Assembly (NCBI RefSeq): GCF_026013415.1
Contig: NZ_JAPDOK010000001.1
Coordinates: 561,342-625,341 of the forward strand
Direction of reading: 5' to 3'
Length of the DNA stretch: 64,000 nucleotides
DNA from: Sphingomonas caeni
GTDB taxonomy: Bacteria; Pseudomonadota; Alphaproteobacteria; Sphingomonadales; Sphingomonadaceae
Shown here: positions 44,471 to 52,198 of the stretch, piece by piece
How the letters are laid out: each line of letters starts with the position of its first letter
Numbering within the stretch: the first letter of the stretch is position 1
Translations under genes and position numbers: made by a program
Notes under the pieces: generated by a model
Databases searched by the model: none
What the model was told of the DNA's origin: nothing
What the model saw: the letters and a program-made list of their open reading frames with translations, nothing else

Positions 44471-44772
44471 TCGTTGGCGGGCTCATCGTCGAAATATTCG
44501 GGACCGAAGATTTCGCGCGTCCATGCCGGATCGTTGAACTCCTCGAGCCATTTGTCGTCGAGCGGACGACTGAGTGGCTTGTCGAGCCCCATCTCCTTGC
44601 GAATGCGTGCGTTGCGCTCCCAGAATCCTTCCTCGGGAACGGCTGGCTCGCGTGGTGGCCCAATTTCAGCGACGGCCTTGCCGTTCTTGGTGATGGTGAC
44701 ATGCTCGCCACGTTCGGCCGCATCGATCGCTGCGGCGAAATTCGCGCGGGCTTCGCGGACGGACATTTTCAT
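44467..44772 (-). CDS. Phd/YefM-type antitoxin
   Basis: The 101-residue protein has the Phd/YefM N-terminal DNA-binding fold: SVREARANFAAAIDAAERGEHVTITKNGKAVAEIGP. An acidic flexible C-terminus (FNDPAWTREIFGPEYFDDEPANE) should cover the PIN active site. The start at 44772 has GGAG about 9 bp upstream; two further in-frame starts (TTG at 44787 and ATG at 44766) are less well placed. It should repress its own promoter at the GTGTACAC pair just upstream. Confidence 0.87.
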   Translation of the reverse strand: MKMSVREARANFAAAIDAAERGEHVTITKNGKAVAEIGPPREPAVPEEGFWERNARIRKEMGLDKPLSRPLDDKWLEEFNDPAWTREIFGPEYFDDEPANE

Positions 44773-44790
44773 GGAATGGGGCTCCAAATC

Positions 44791-44807
44791 GTGTACACCG
44801 TGTACAC
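44791..44807 (-). promoter_or_regulatory. Paired GTGTACAC operator of the toxin-antitoxin operon
   Basis: Two perfect 8-bp palindromes, GTGTACAC at 44791-44798 and 44800-44807, separated by one base, lie 19-35 bp upstream of the antitoxin ATG. Two palindromes about one DNA turn apart suit cooperative binding by antitoxin dimers (Phd-type conditional cooperativity). Confidence 0.65.
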
Positions 44808-44819
44808 AACGGGCCTCGA

Positions 44820-45434
44820 TCAGTCAAGGAGCCCCAGCCCCGCCAACTCCGCCCGGAGCGCCTCGGCACCGGTGAAGTGGATGCCCCGGATCCCCGCCCG
44901 CGTTGCCGCCTCGGCATTGGCGGGGACATCGTCGATGAACACCGCCTCGCCCGGGGCCAGCCCGAATCGCTCGAGCGCGAGCGCATAGATGGCGGGGTCG
45001 GGCTTGATCAATCTCTCGGTGCCCGAAACGATGATATCCCGAAAGCGGTCGAAGACCGCCGCCTCGCGGTCGCGGAACGGACCCCAGAACTCGCCCGAGA
45101 AATTGGTGATGCAGAAAAGCGGCACGCCCGCCGCATCGAGTTCTTCCAGGATCTCGACCGTTCCCGGCACCGGCCCCGGAATCGTTTCGTTGAAACGCTC
45201 CTGCCAGACCGAGATCAGGTCCGCATGCTCGGGAAATTGCGCGATCAGCTCGGCCGAGGTCTCGGCGAAGGGCCGCCCGCAATCATGCTGGAAATGCCAT
45301 TCGCGCGTCAGCACGGTTGCCAGAAACGCGTCGAGCGCCCGACCGTCCTCGATCAGGCGCTCGTAGAGGAACCGGGGGCTCCACTGGAACAGCACCCCGC
45401 CGACATCGAAGATGACGGCACGGGGCCGGGTCAC
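44820..45434 (-). CDS. HAD-superfamily hydrolase
   Basis: The 204-residue HAD phosphatase has motif I FDVGGVLFQW (nucleophile Asp in DVGG, with the second position Gly instead of Asp as in haloacid-dehalogenase/epoxide-hydrolase-like members), motif II FCITNFS, motif III Lys in LIKPDPAIY, and motif IV VFIDDVPANAEAA. Substrate unknown. The GTG at 45434, 7 bp after rpmJ stop, is preferred; a longer ATG frame would overlap rpmJ. It faces the toxin-antitoxin operon. Confidence 0.83.
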   Translation of the reverse strand: MTRPRAVIFDVGGVLFQWSPRFLYERLIEDGRALDAFLATVLTREWHFQHDCGRPFAETSAELIAQFPEHADLISVWQERFNETIPGPVPGTVEILEELDAAGVPLFCITNFSGEFWGPFRDREAAVFDRFRDIIVSGTERLIKPDPAIYALALERFGLAPGEAVFIDDVPANAEAATRAGIRGIHFTGAEALRAELAGLGLLD

Positions 45435-45441
45435 GCGGTCT

Positions 45442-45567
45442 TCAGCCCTGGCGGGCCTTGAAGCGGCGATTGACCTTGTTGATGACATAGATGCGCCCGC
45501 GGCGGCGGATCACGCGGTTGTCGCGATGCCGGTCCTTGAGCGACTTGAGTGAATTCACGATCTTCAT
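45442..45567 (-). CDS. rpmJ: Ribosomal protein L36 (bL36)
   Basis: The 41-codon gene begins [18 protein letters not shown] and ends in NRRFKARQG, typical of the Zn-free (Cys-less) version of bL36 common in alphaproteobacteria. It is very basic. The HAD gene starts 7 bp after it. It is too short to appear in many gene lists but the match is clear. Confidence 0.93.
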   Translation of the reverse strand: MKIVNSLKSLKDRHRDNRVIRRRGRIYVINKVNRRFKARQG

Positions 45568-45724
45568 GACCGATTCGCTTCTCGAATATTGGTGCTGGAA
45601 AAGAGGGGGTGCCCCTAAGGGCCATGTACGCCCAAGTCAAGGCAGCAAGGACGTTACGGAACCGACTCGGATGGACTCGTGTTTCAGCCGTGGAACGATC
45701 GTTCGCAGGACAGGAGACGCCCCG

Positions 45725-46318
45725 ATGAAAGCCAGCCTCGCCATCCTTCTTGCCGCCGCGTTGCTCCCGGGCTGCACGAGCAGCGTGCGCCCGGGGCCGA
45801 TCGACGTCACCCGCTTCCATCTCGGCACGCCGATCGCGGGCGATTCGATCGCGGTGGAGCCGCTCAACAGCTTCGCCGGGGTCAGCCCCGAGGACCAGCT
45901 CTATGTCGGCGCGGTCTCGGGGGAGCTGACCAGGCTGGGCTTCAGGCCCGGCGGGGGCGAGACCTCCGCCTTCATCGCCGGCGTCTCGTACAAGCATGTC
46001 TCGCACGGCACCGTCCGCACCCCGCCCCCGGTGACGATCGGGATCGGCGGCGGCAGCTATAGCGGCGGACGGCGCGGCGGCGTGGGCGTCGGGGTCGGCG
46101 GCGATGTGGGGGTGGGGATCGGCAGCCGCACGCTCCAGCTCGTCTCGACCGAGCTGACCGTCCAGATCAAGCGCCGCAGCGACGACACCGTCGTCTGGGA
46201 AGGCCATGCGATCACCGAGGAAGCGGGCGTCCAGCCCTCGGATACCGCCGCGCGGCTCGCAAAAGCATTGTTCAAGGGCTTTCCCGGCGAAAGCGGCATT
46301 ACTATCAGGGTCAAATGA
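45725..46318 (+). CDS. DUF4136 lipoprotein
   Basis: The 197-residue product begins MKASLAILLAAALLPGC, a lipoprotein signal with LPGC lipobox, preceded by SD AGGAG. The mature protein follows the DUF4136 pattern: VTRFHL, a central SGELTRLGF, a Gly-rich repeat-like stretch (GGRRGGVGVGVGGDVGVGIG) and VVWEGHAI near the C-terminus. Function unknown. Its stop overlaps the carboxypeptidase start (ATGA). Confidence 0.82.
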   Translation: MKASLAILLAAALLPGCTSSVRPGPIDVTRFHLGTPIAGDSIAVEPLNSFAGVSPEDQLYVGAVSGELTRLGFRPGGGETSAFIAGVSYKHVSHGTVRTPPPVTIGIGGGSYSGGRRGGVGVGVGGDVGVGIGSRTLQLVSTELTVQIKRRSDDTVVWEGHAITEEAGVQPSDTAARLAKALFKGFPGESGITIRVK

Positions 46319-47433
46319 GCATCCAGATCAATTCCGGCTTCGACAGCGGCAATATCCGCGTGATCAAACAAGAGGGCGACCGCATCGACCTCGAGATCGC
46401 CAAGGATCACCTGTCGGACTTCTACCAATGGTTCCACTTCCGCGTTTCGGGCGCGAAGGGGCGGACGCTCACCTTCCGCATCCTGAACGCCGGCGGCGCG
46501 GCCTATGCGTTCGGCTGGCCGGGCTACAAGGCGCGCTGGAGCACCGACCGCGAGGCGTGGCGGACGACCGATTCGTCCTATGAAGACGGCGTGCTGAGCT
46601 TCACCAAGGCGATCGACACCGACCTGGTCTGGTTCGCCTATTTCGCCCCCTATTCGATGGAGCGGCACCATGATCTGGTGAGCCGCATCGCGCTCCAGCC
46701 GGGTGTGACGCTGCGCCAGCTCGGGGCCACGCTCGACGGCCAGCCGCTCGATTGCCTGACGCTCGGCACCGGGCCCAGGACCGTGTGGCTCTATGCCCGC
46801 CAGCATCCCGGCGAATCGATGGCCGAATGGTGGGCCGAGGGCGCGCTGGAGATGCTGACCGATGCGGGCAACGCCACCGCGCGGCTGCTCCGCGAAAAGG
46901 CGACCTTCCACATCGTCCCCAACATGAACCCGGACGGCTCGCGCCGCGGGCATCTGCGCACCAATGCGGCGGGGATCAATCTCAACCGCGAATGGCATGC
47001 GCCGAGCATGGAGAAGAGCCCCGAGGTCTTCCTCGTCCGCGCGGCGATGGACGAGACCGGAGTCGATTTCGCGATGGACGTCCATGGCGACGAGGCGATC
47101 CCGGCCAATTTCCTCGCCGGGTTCGAGGGCATCCCGAGCTGGACCGACGCACTCGGCGAGAAATTCTACGACTTCGCGCGGCGGCTGGCGGCGGCGACGC
47201 CCGAATTCCAGCTCGATCTGGGCTATGAGAAGTCCGCGCCCGGCCAGGCGAACCTGTCGATGTCGACCAACCAGCTGGCCGAGCGTTTCGGCGCGGTGTC
47301 GATGACGCTCGAGATGCCGTTCAAGGATCACGAGGCCAATGCCGACGCGGAATTCGCGTGGAGCCCCGAGCGCTGCAAGGTGCTGGCACGGGCCTGCCTC
47401 GAGACGCTGGCGGGGATGATCGACGAGATTTGA
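46315..47433 (+). CDS. M14-family carboxypeptidase
   Basis: The 372-residue zinc carboxypeptidase-like protein has an N-terminal beta-sandwich domain (about 1-120, with GNIRVIKQEGDRIDLEI) and an M14 catalytic domain. It has HPGE as the HxxE zinc motif (about 163-166), PNMNPDGSRRGHLRTNAAGINLNREW, the third zinc ligand in MDVHGDE and the catalytic Glu in MTLEMPFKD. No signal peptide is seen, so it is probably cytoplasmic, like other members with this extra domain. Likely substrates are peptide C-termini or amide-linked tags. Confidence 0.85.
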   Translation: MSIQINSGFDSGNIRVIKQEGDRIDLEIAKDHLSDFYQWFHFRVSGAKGRTLTFRILNAGGAAYAFGWPGYKARWSTDREAWRTTDSSYEDGVLSFTKAIDTDLVWFAYFAPYSMERHHDLVSRIALQPGVTLRQLGATLDGQPLDCLTLGTGPRTVWLYARQHPGESMAEWWAEGALEMLTDAGNATARLLREKATFHIVPNMNPDGSRRGHLRTNAAGINLNREWHAPSMEKSPEVFLVRAAMDETGVDFAMDVHGDEAIPANFLAGFEGIPSWTDALGEKFYDFARRLAAATPEFQLDLGYEKSAPGQANLSMSTNQLAERFGAVSMTLEMPFKDHEANADAEFAWSPERCKVLARACLETLAGMIDEI

Positions 47434-47487
47434 GATCAACCGCTTACGCCGACTTGCTCATCATCCAAAGATCGTTACGTTAACGTC

Positions 47488-47946
47488 ATGGACATTCGCG
47501 AAGGCGGGCTCGATGACCCGCAAGTGATCGACCTGCTCCGCCTGCATGCCGCGGGAATGCTGGCCAATTCGCCGCCCGACAGCTGCCATTTCCTCGATCT
47601 GTCCGGGCTCAAGCGGCCCGACGTCACCTTCTGGTCGGCCTGGGAAGGCGGCGAGCTGCTCGGGATCGGCGCGCTCAAGCAGCTCGATGCCGGGCATGGC
47701 GAGATCAAGTCGATGCGGACCAGACCCGAGCATCTCGGCAAGGGCGTCGGCGCCCATCTGCTCCAGAAGATCATGGCGACCGCCCGCGAGCGCGGATATC
47801 ACCGGCTGAGCCTCGAGACCGGATCGGGCGAGGCGTTCGACGCAGCGCACGCGCTCTATCGCAAGTTCGGCTTTTCGGAATGCGGGGCGTTCGGCGATTA
47901 TCCCGAGGGCGATCCGTTCAGCCGCTTCATGACGCGGGCCCTCTAA
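47488..47946 (+). CDS. GNAT N-acetyltransferase, tandem copy 1
   Basis: The 152-residue GNAT protein of the YsnE/PhnO-like group starts IREGGLDDPQVIDLLRLH and has EIKSMRTRPEHLGKGVGAHLL (acetyl-CoA pyrophosphate loop, about residues 71-90), then RLSLETGSGEAFDAAHALYRKFGF and GAFGDYPEGDPFSRFM. It is paralogous to the next gene. Substrate unknown. Confidence 0.82.
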   Translation: MDIREGGLDDPQVIDLLRLHAAGMLANSPPDSCHFLDLSGLKRPDVTFWSAWEGGELLGIGALKQLDAGHGEIKSMRTRPEHLGKGVGAHLLQKIMATARERGYHRLSLETGSGEAFDAAHALYRKFGFSECGAFGDYPEGDPFSRFMTRAL

Positions 47947-48091
47947 AGGGCGTGACGTTTTTGCCGCACTGCAGCAATTTTTCGCGAGTGCAGTCGACAA
48001 GCGCGAATCCCGAATTCTAGGATAGCGCATTCATGCCGGGGGGCCGCTTGACCATCATCACCTTCTCACGCGCCACGCGCCGCACATTCTG

Positions 48092-48547
48092 ATGGAAATT
48101 CGGGAAGGAGGGCTCGACGAGCCTGCGGTGCGCGATCTGCTGCGGATGCATCTGGAGGAGGTGCGCGCCAAGCCGACACCGGGCGGCGCGCATGTGCTCG
48201 ACGCGATCGGGCTCAGGCAGAAGGACGTGACCTTCTGGAGCGCGTGGCGCGACGGCGAGCTGCTCGGCTGCAGCGCGATCCGAGAGCTCGATCCGGCGCA
48301 TGGCGAGATCAAGTCGATGCGCACCGCGCCCGACCAGCTCCGCCGCGGCGCGGGCGTTGCGCTGATGACGCATATGCTGAGCATCGCCCGCGCGCGCGGC
48401 TATCGCCGGCTGAGCCTCGAAACCGGCGCGACCCCCGAATTCGATGCCGCGCAGGCGCTCTACCGCCAGCTCGGCTTCACCTATTGCGGCGCGTTCGGCG
48501 ACTATCGCGAAGATCCGCTCAGCCGCTTCATGTCGCGGCCAATCTAG
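48092..48547 (+). CDS. GNAT N-acetyltransferase, tandem copy 2
   Basis: The 151-residue paralog of the preceding gene shares IREGGLDxPxVxDLLR, VTFWSAW, HGEIKSMRT, RLSLETG, CGAFGDY and SRFM. The acetyl-CoA loop reads RRGAGVALM. The two copies differ throughout, so the duplication is not recent. About 145 bp separate them; this spacer holds no clear gene. Confidence 0.82.
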   Translation: MEIREGGLDEPAVRDLLRMHLEEVRAKPTPGGAHVLDAIGLRQKDVTFWSAWRDGELLGCSAIRELDPAHGEIKSMRTAPDQLRRGAGVALMTHMLSIARARGYRRLSLETGATPEFDAAQALYRQLGFTYCGAFGDYREDPLSRFMSRPI

Positions 48548-48586
48548 GGTAGCGGGACCCCGCACCGCGCGCGCCAAGGAGTTCCC

Positions 48587-49273
48587 ATGCCCAGCCTCGT
48601 CCTGATCCGCCACGGCCAGTCGGCCTGGAACCTCGAGAACCGCTTCACCGGCTGGTGGGACGTCGACCTGACCGAGCAGGGGGTGAAGGAGGCCTGGGCG
48701 GCGGGCGAGCTGCTCAAGGCGAAGGGGCTCGATTTCGACCTGACCTTCACCAGCTTTCAGAGCCGTGCGATCAAGACGCTCAACCTCGCGCTCGAGGCGA
48801 TGGGCCGGCTGTGGCTGCCGACCGAGAAGAGCTGGAAGCTCAACGAGCGGCACTATGGCGGCCTCACCGGGCTCGACAAGGCCGAGACCGCGGCGCTGCA
48901 CGGCGAGGACCAGGTCAAGATCTGGCGCCGTAGCTTCGATATTCCCCCGCCGCTGCCCGAAGAGGGTTCGCCCTGGGACCTCGCCAAGGATCCGCGCTAT
49001 CACGGCGTGCCGATCCCCCAGACCGAGAGCCTGAAGGACACGATCGCGCGCGTGCTGCCCTATTGGGACGAACGGATCGCCCCCGAGCTCAAGGCGGGCA
49101 AGCGCGTGCTGATCTCCGCGCACGGCAATTCGCTGCGCGCGCTCGTGAAACATCTGTCGGGGATTTCGGATGCGGAAATTGCGAGCCTGGAGATCCCGAC
49201 CGGGCAGCCGATCGTGTATGAACTCGATGCCGGGCTAAACGCGACCGACCGCTATTATCTGAGCGAACGCTAG
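48587..49273 (+). CDS. gpmA: 2,3-bisphosphoglycerate-dependent phosphoglycerate mutase
   Basis: The 228-residue glycolytic mutase interconverts 2- and 3-phosphoglycerate. The phosphohistidine motif is [10 protein letters not shown] (His9), followed by [28 protein letters not shown] and the second catalytic His in [22 protein letters not shown] precedes the ATG. It is in the same strand order as the GNAT genes. Repeat B4 follows directly. Confidence 0.95.
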   Translation: MPSLVLIRHGQSAWNLENRFTGWWDVDLTEQGVKEAWAAGELLKAKGLDFDLTFTSFQSRAIKTLNLALEAMGRLWLPTEKSWKLNERHYGGLTGLDKAETAALHGEDQVKIWRRSFDIPPPLPEEGSPWDLAKDPRYHGVPIPQTESLKDTIARVLPYWDERIAPELKAGKRVLISAHGNSLRALVKHLSGISDAEIASLEIPTGQPIVYELDAGLNATDRYYLSER

Positions 49274-49298
49274 GGTCCAACGCCCCGGGCCGGCAACC

Positions 49299-49523
49299 GT
49301 CCCGGGATGTGAAAGTTGACACGAAGTTGACACTGGTCGGGCCCTTTCGCTCGCGGATATTGCGAAACGGAAAGTTAGGCGAAAGTCAGCCCAATACGCA
49401 TATTTTTCGCGGCGCGATTCCCGAGGCTGTGCGCTTCGTTCGCTTCGTGAAGATCGACGGATTCAAAGAGCGGACGGACTGACCGGCAGCGCGATTCAAG
49501 CAGGCGAAATCCAACATTGCAAG
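49299..49523 (-). repeat. Dispersed intergenic repeat, family B copy 4
   Basis: The longest copy. On the minus strand it starts near 49520 with AATGTTGGATTTCGCC, has GCTCTTTGA and GTCGATC (core 49452-49520), shares the CTGACTTTCGCCTAAC segment with copy 2, and ends CAACTTTCACATCCCGGGAC. It lies between the convergent gpmA and an exported-protein gene. Confidence 0.8.
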
Positions 49524-49533
49524 GGCGCGGACC

Positions 49534-50025
49534 CTAGACCGACATCAGCGCGTCCAGGCTTGCGCTGCGCCACGTCACTTCGCGGGTGACCTTGATCTCC
49601 ACCGCCTGCACCGGCTCGCCCGGACGGACCTGGATCAGCACCCGGTACCGCAGCGGCGCGCCCGAAGCGGGGAGCGGTGCGGGCAAGCGGGCATAGCACC
49701 AATGCGGATCGCTGCTCGATGCGCAGCCCTCGGCGCGATAGCCGGTGCCTGGGTCGATCAGCGTCATCGCCGCGGGCCGCTGGCCGATGACGCCCCCGCA
49801 CTCATAGATTGCGACGCCGGCCTCAACGGGTTCTTCCAGCCGCTCGACATTGAGTGCGGAGGGCGCGCCATCGGATTTCCAGCCCGTCGAATTCTGGACG
49901 TTGATCACGCATCCGGTGCGGTCGTTCTCGATCACGCCGATAACGCGCTCGCTGCGATAGGGCCAGGCGAGCGCCACACCCCCGAGCACGAAGAAAAGCG
50001 CGATCCCGATCAGCAGCTTGCGCAT
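49534..50025 (-). CDS. Exported or membrane-anchored protein of unknown function
   Basis: The 163-residue product has an N-terminal hydrophobic segment (KLLIGIALFFVLGGVALAW) that could be a signal peptide or anchor. The mature part contains four Cys (TGCVINV, YECGGV, EGCASSS, HWCYARL), suggesting two periplasmic disulfides, and a beta-rich C-terminus (YRVLIQVRPGEPVQAVEIKV). No family was recognised. It ends next to repeat B4. Confidence 0.6.
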   Translation of the reverse strand: MRKLLIGIALFFVLGGVALAWPYRSERVIGVIENDRTGCVINVQNSTGWKSDGAPSALNVERLEEPVEAGVAIYECGGVIGQRPAAMTLIDPGTGYRAEGCASSSDPHWCYARLPAPLPASGAPLRYRVLIQVRPGEPVQAVEIKVTREVTWRSASLDALMSV

Positions 50026-50137
50026 CGCTCCACTCCCTTTCGCGCAAGGTGGCGTTGCCCGCGCGATAGTTCAACCGGCGTTGCCCTGAGCGCCCTCCCC
50101 CGCTAGGCAGCAGCCTCGTCTCGCGGGGAGCAGCGAA

Positions 50138-50623
50138 ATGGCCGAAGCGCCGCTGGTCGGCATCATCATGGGCAGCACTTCCGATTGGGAGACGATGCGC
50201 CATGCCGCCGATCGCCTGGCCGAGCTGGGCGTGCCGCACGAGACCAAGGTGGTCTCGGCGCACCGCACCCCGCAGCGGCTGTTCGACTATGCCAAGGGCG
50301 CCGCCGGGCGCGGGATCAAGGTGATCATCGCGGGCGCGGGCGGGGCGGCGCATCTGCCGGGGATGGCGGCATCGATGACGCATCTGCCGGTGCTCGGCGT
50401 GCCGGTGGAGTCCAAGGCGCTCAAGGGGATGGATAGCCTGCTCTCGATCGTGCAGATGCCCGCGGGGATCCCGGTGGGGACGCTGGCGATCGGGCCGGCG
50501 GGCGCGGCCAATGCCGGGCTGCTCGCCGCGGCGATCCTCGCGGGCAGCGATGCTGCGCTCTCCGAACGGCTCCAGGCGTGGCGCGCGCGGCAGACCGACG
50601 GCGTCGCCACAGACCCTCAATGA
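50138..50623 (+). CDS. purE: 5-(carboxyamino)imidazole ribonucleotide mutase PurE
   Basis: The 161-residue class I PurE converts N5-CAIR to CAIR in purine synthesis. It shows [12 protein letters not shown] (substrate phosphate loop), [13 protein letters not shown] with the catalytic His, and [12 protein letters not shown]. The stop overlaps the purK ATG (ATGA), so the two enzymes are made together. Confidence 0.96.
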   Translation: MAEAPLVGIIMGSTSDWETMRHAADRLAELGVPHETKVVSAHRTPQRLFDYAKGAAGRGIKVIIAGAGGAAHLPGMAASMTHLPVLGVPVESKALKGMDSLLSIVQMPAGIPVGTLAIGPAGAANAGLLAAAILAGSDAALSERLQAWRARQTDGVATDPQ

Positions 50624-51687
50624 AGGTGATTCCCCCGGGCGCGACGATCGGCATCATGGGCGGGGGCCAGCTCGGGCGGATGCTCGGCATGGCGGCGGCG
50701 CAGCTCGGCTATCGCATCCATGTCTTCGCCCCCGAAAGCGGGCCCGCCAACGATGTCGCCTCGGCCTTCACCCAGGCGGACTATGACGACGTCCCCGCGC
50801 TGATGGCCTTCGCCGCGGCGTGCGACGTGGTGACCTATGAGTTCGAGAATGTCCCGCTCGAGCCGCTGCGGCTGATCGCCGACACGGTGCCGGTGCGGCC
50901 GGGGATCAAGTCGCTCGAAATCGCGCAGGTGCGCAGTGCCGAAAAGGCGTTCGTCCGCGGTCTGGGCGGGCGCACCGCGCCGTTCGCGCTGGTCGAGACG
51001 GGCGCGGACCTGCCAGCGGCGCTTGCCGAAACGGGGGTGCCCGCGATCCTCAAGACGCTGCGCATGGGCTATGACGGCAAGGGCCAGGCGCGGATCATGA
51101 CGCCGGGCGAGGCGGAGGCGGCGTGGGAGGCGGTCGCCAGCCAGCCCTCGATCGCGGAAGGCTTCGTCACCTTCAGCCACGAATTCTCGATCCTGATCGC
51201 CCGCCGCGAAGATGGCGCGGCTGCGGTCTATCCGGCGCCATGGAACGAGCATCGCGGCGGCATCCTGCATCGTTCGAGCGTCCCCGCGCCGCCCGAGATC
51301 GCGGCGCAGGCGGACGAGGCGACCGCGCTCGCCGGGAAGGTCGCCGGGGCGCTGGGCCATGTCGGCGTCCTCGCGCTCGAATTCTTCGCGACGGCGGACG
51401 GCCCCGTGTTCAACGAGATGGCCCCGCGCGTCCACAATAGCGGCCATTGGACGATCGAGGGGTCCGAGACCTCGCAGTTCGAAAACCATATCCGCGCGAT
51501 CTGCGGCCTGCCCCTGGGCTCGACCGCGCTGGCGGGAAGCTGTGCCGAGATGGAGAACCTCATCGGCGAGGACGCCGCGCGTTGGGAGGAACTCCTCGCC
51601 GAACCCGGCGCGCATCTGCATCTCTATGGCAAGCACGAGGCTCGCCCGGGGCGCAAGATGGGGCATGTGACGCGGGTGGGGCGGTAG
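50620..51687 (+). CDS. purK: 5-(carboxyamino)imidazole ribonucleotide synthase PurK
   Basis: The 355-residue ATP-grasp enzyme carboxylates AIR to N5-CAIR. It has an N-terminal [17 protein letters not shown] loop, TYEFENVP, an ATP-binding GYDGKGQ region near 150-156, and late [17 protein letters not shown]. The start is the ATG overlapping the purE stop; a longer frame begins inside purE and is not coding. Confidence 0.96.
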   Translation: MKVIPPGATIGIMGGGQLGRMLGMAAAQLGYRIHVFAPESGPANDVASAFTQADYDDVPALMAFAAACDVVTYEFENVPLEPLRLIADTVPVRPGIKSLEIAQVRSAEKAFVRGLGGRTAPFALVETGADLPAALAETGVPAILKTLRMGYDGKGQARIMTPGEAEAAWEAVASQPSIAEGFVTFSHEFSILIARREDGAAAVYPAPWNEHRGGILHRSSVPAPPEIAAQADEATALAGKVAGALGHVGVLALEFFATADGPVFNEMAPRVHNSGHWTIEGSETSQFENHIRAICGLPLGSTALAGSCAEMENLIGEDAARWEELLAEPGAHLHLYGKHEARPGRKMGHVTRVGR

Positions 51688-51723
51688 GTCCAGACCAGGT
51701 TACCCCGATTCTCCCAGTCTGCC

Positions 51724-51812
51724 GTCATCCTGAACTTGTTTCAGGATCCATTTCTCCAATCGCGATACCGCCGCTTGCTGCACCGTGGATGCTGAAACAA
51801 GTTCAGCATGAC
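51724..51812. repeat. Intergenic inverted repeat (family C)
   Basis: GTCATCCTGAACTTGTTTCAG at 51724-51744 and CTGAAACAAGTTCAGCATGAC at 51792-51812 are near-perfect complements, and each contains an inner CTGAA...TTCAG dyad. It lies between the convergent purK and a small beta-rich protein gene. Confidence 0.7.
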
Positions 51813-51826
51813 GAAAAGAAAATGGG

Positions 51827-51862
51827 CCCGCCTCCTTACGAAGGCGAGCCCCTTTTCGAACC
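51827..51862 (-). terminator. Rho-independent terminator of the 51878-52180 gene
   Basis: On the minus strand GGCTCGCCT and AGGCGGGCC form a GC stem around a short loop, followed by CATTTTCTTTT. It begins 16 bp after the gene stop. This is one of the clearest classical terminators in the window. Confidence 0.65.
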
Positions 51863-51877
51863 CCGAGCGGGTAACCC

Positions 51878-52180
51878 TCAGCCCACCCGCGTCCCCGTCA
51901 GCGGAAACGCGCCGAAGGCGCCCGCGGTCACGGTGCCGGTGATCGTGTCGCCGTCCACCGTCGCTTCGCCGTCCAGCGTCATCGGCATCGGCACGGTGAT
52001 GTCGAGCTTCCAGGTCAGCTTGTCGCCATCGACCTTGCCGTCCTTCACCTCGGTCGTGCCCATCGCGCCCGAATAGGTGCCGGTGAAGCTGTCGCCCGAG
52101 CTGGCGATGGTCAGCGTCGCCTTCTGGTCGCCCATCGGCGATTTCACCAGCGTGTCCCAGGTGCCGTCAACATTGGCCAT
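51878..52180 (-). CDS. Small beta-rich protein of unknown function
   Basis: The 100-residue protein begins ANVDGTWDTLVKSPMGDQKATLTI and consists of alternating strands with Thr/Gly/Asp-rich turns (GDSFTGTYSGAMGTTEVKDGKVDGD, TVDGDTITGTVTAGAFG), suggesting a small antiparallel beta-barrel or lipocalin-like fold. No signal peptide. Similar short proteins are common in sphingomonads as uncharacterised entries. The ATG at 52180 has a GAGAGGG SD. Confidence 0.7.
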   Translation of the reverse strand: MANVDGTWDTLVKSPMGDQKATLTIASSGDSFTGTYSGAMGTTEVKDGKVDGDKLTWKLDITVPMPMTLDGEATVDGDTITGTVTAGAFGAFPLTGTRVG

Positions 52181-52198
52181 GATCATTCCCTCTCCGAA

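Noticed and set aside
45656..45690. Possible EcfG general-stress promoter (GGAAC ... GTT) before the DUF4136 gene
   Set aside because: The spacer is 18 bp instead of 16-17 and the -10 lacks the usual context; too weak to list.
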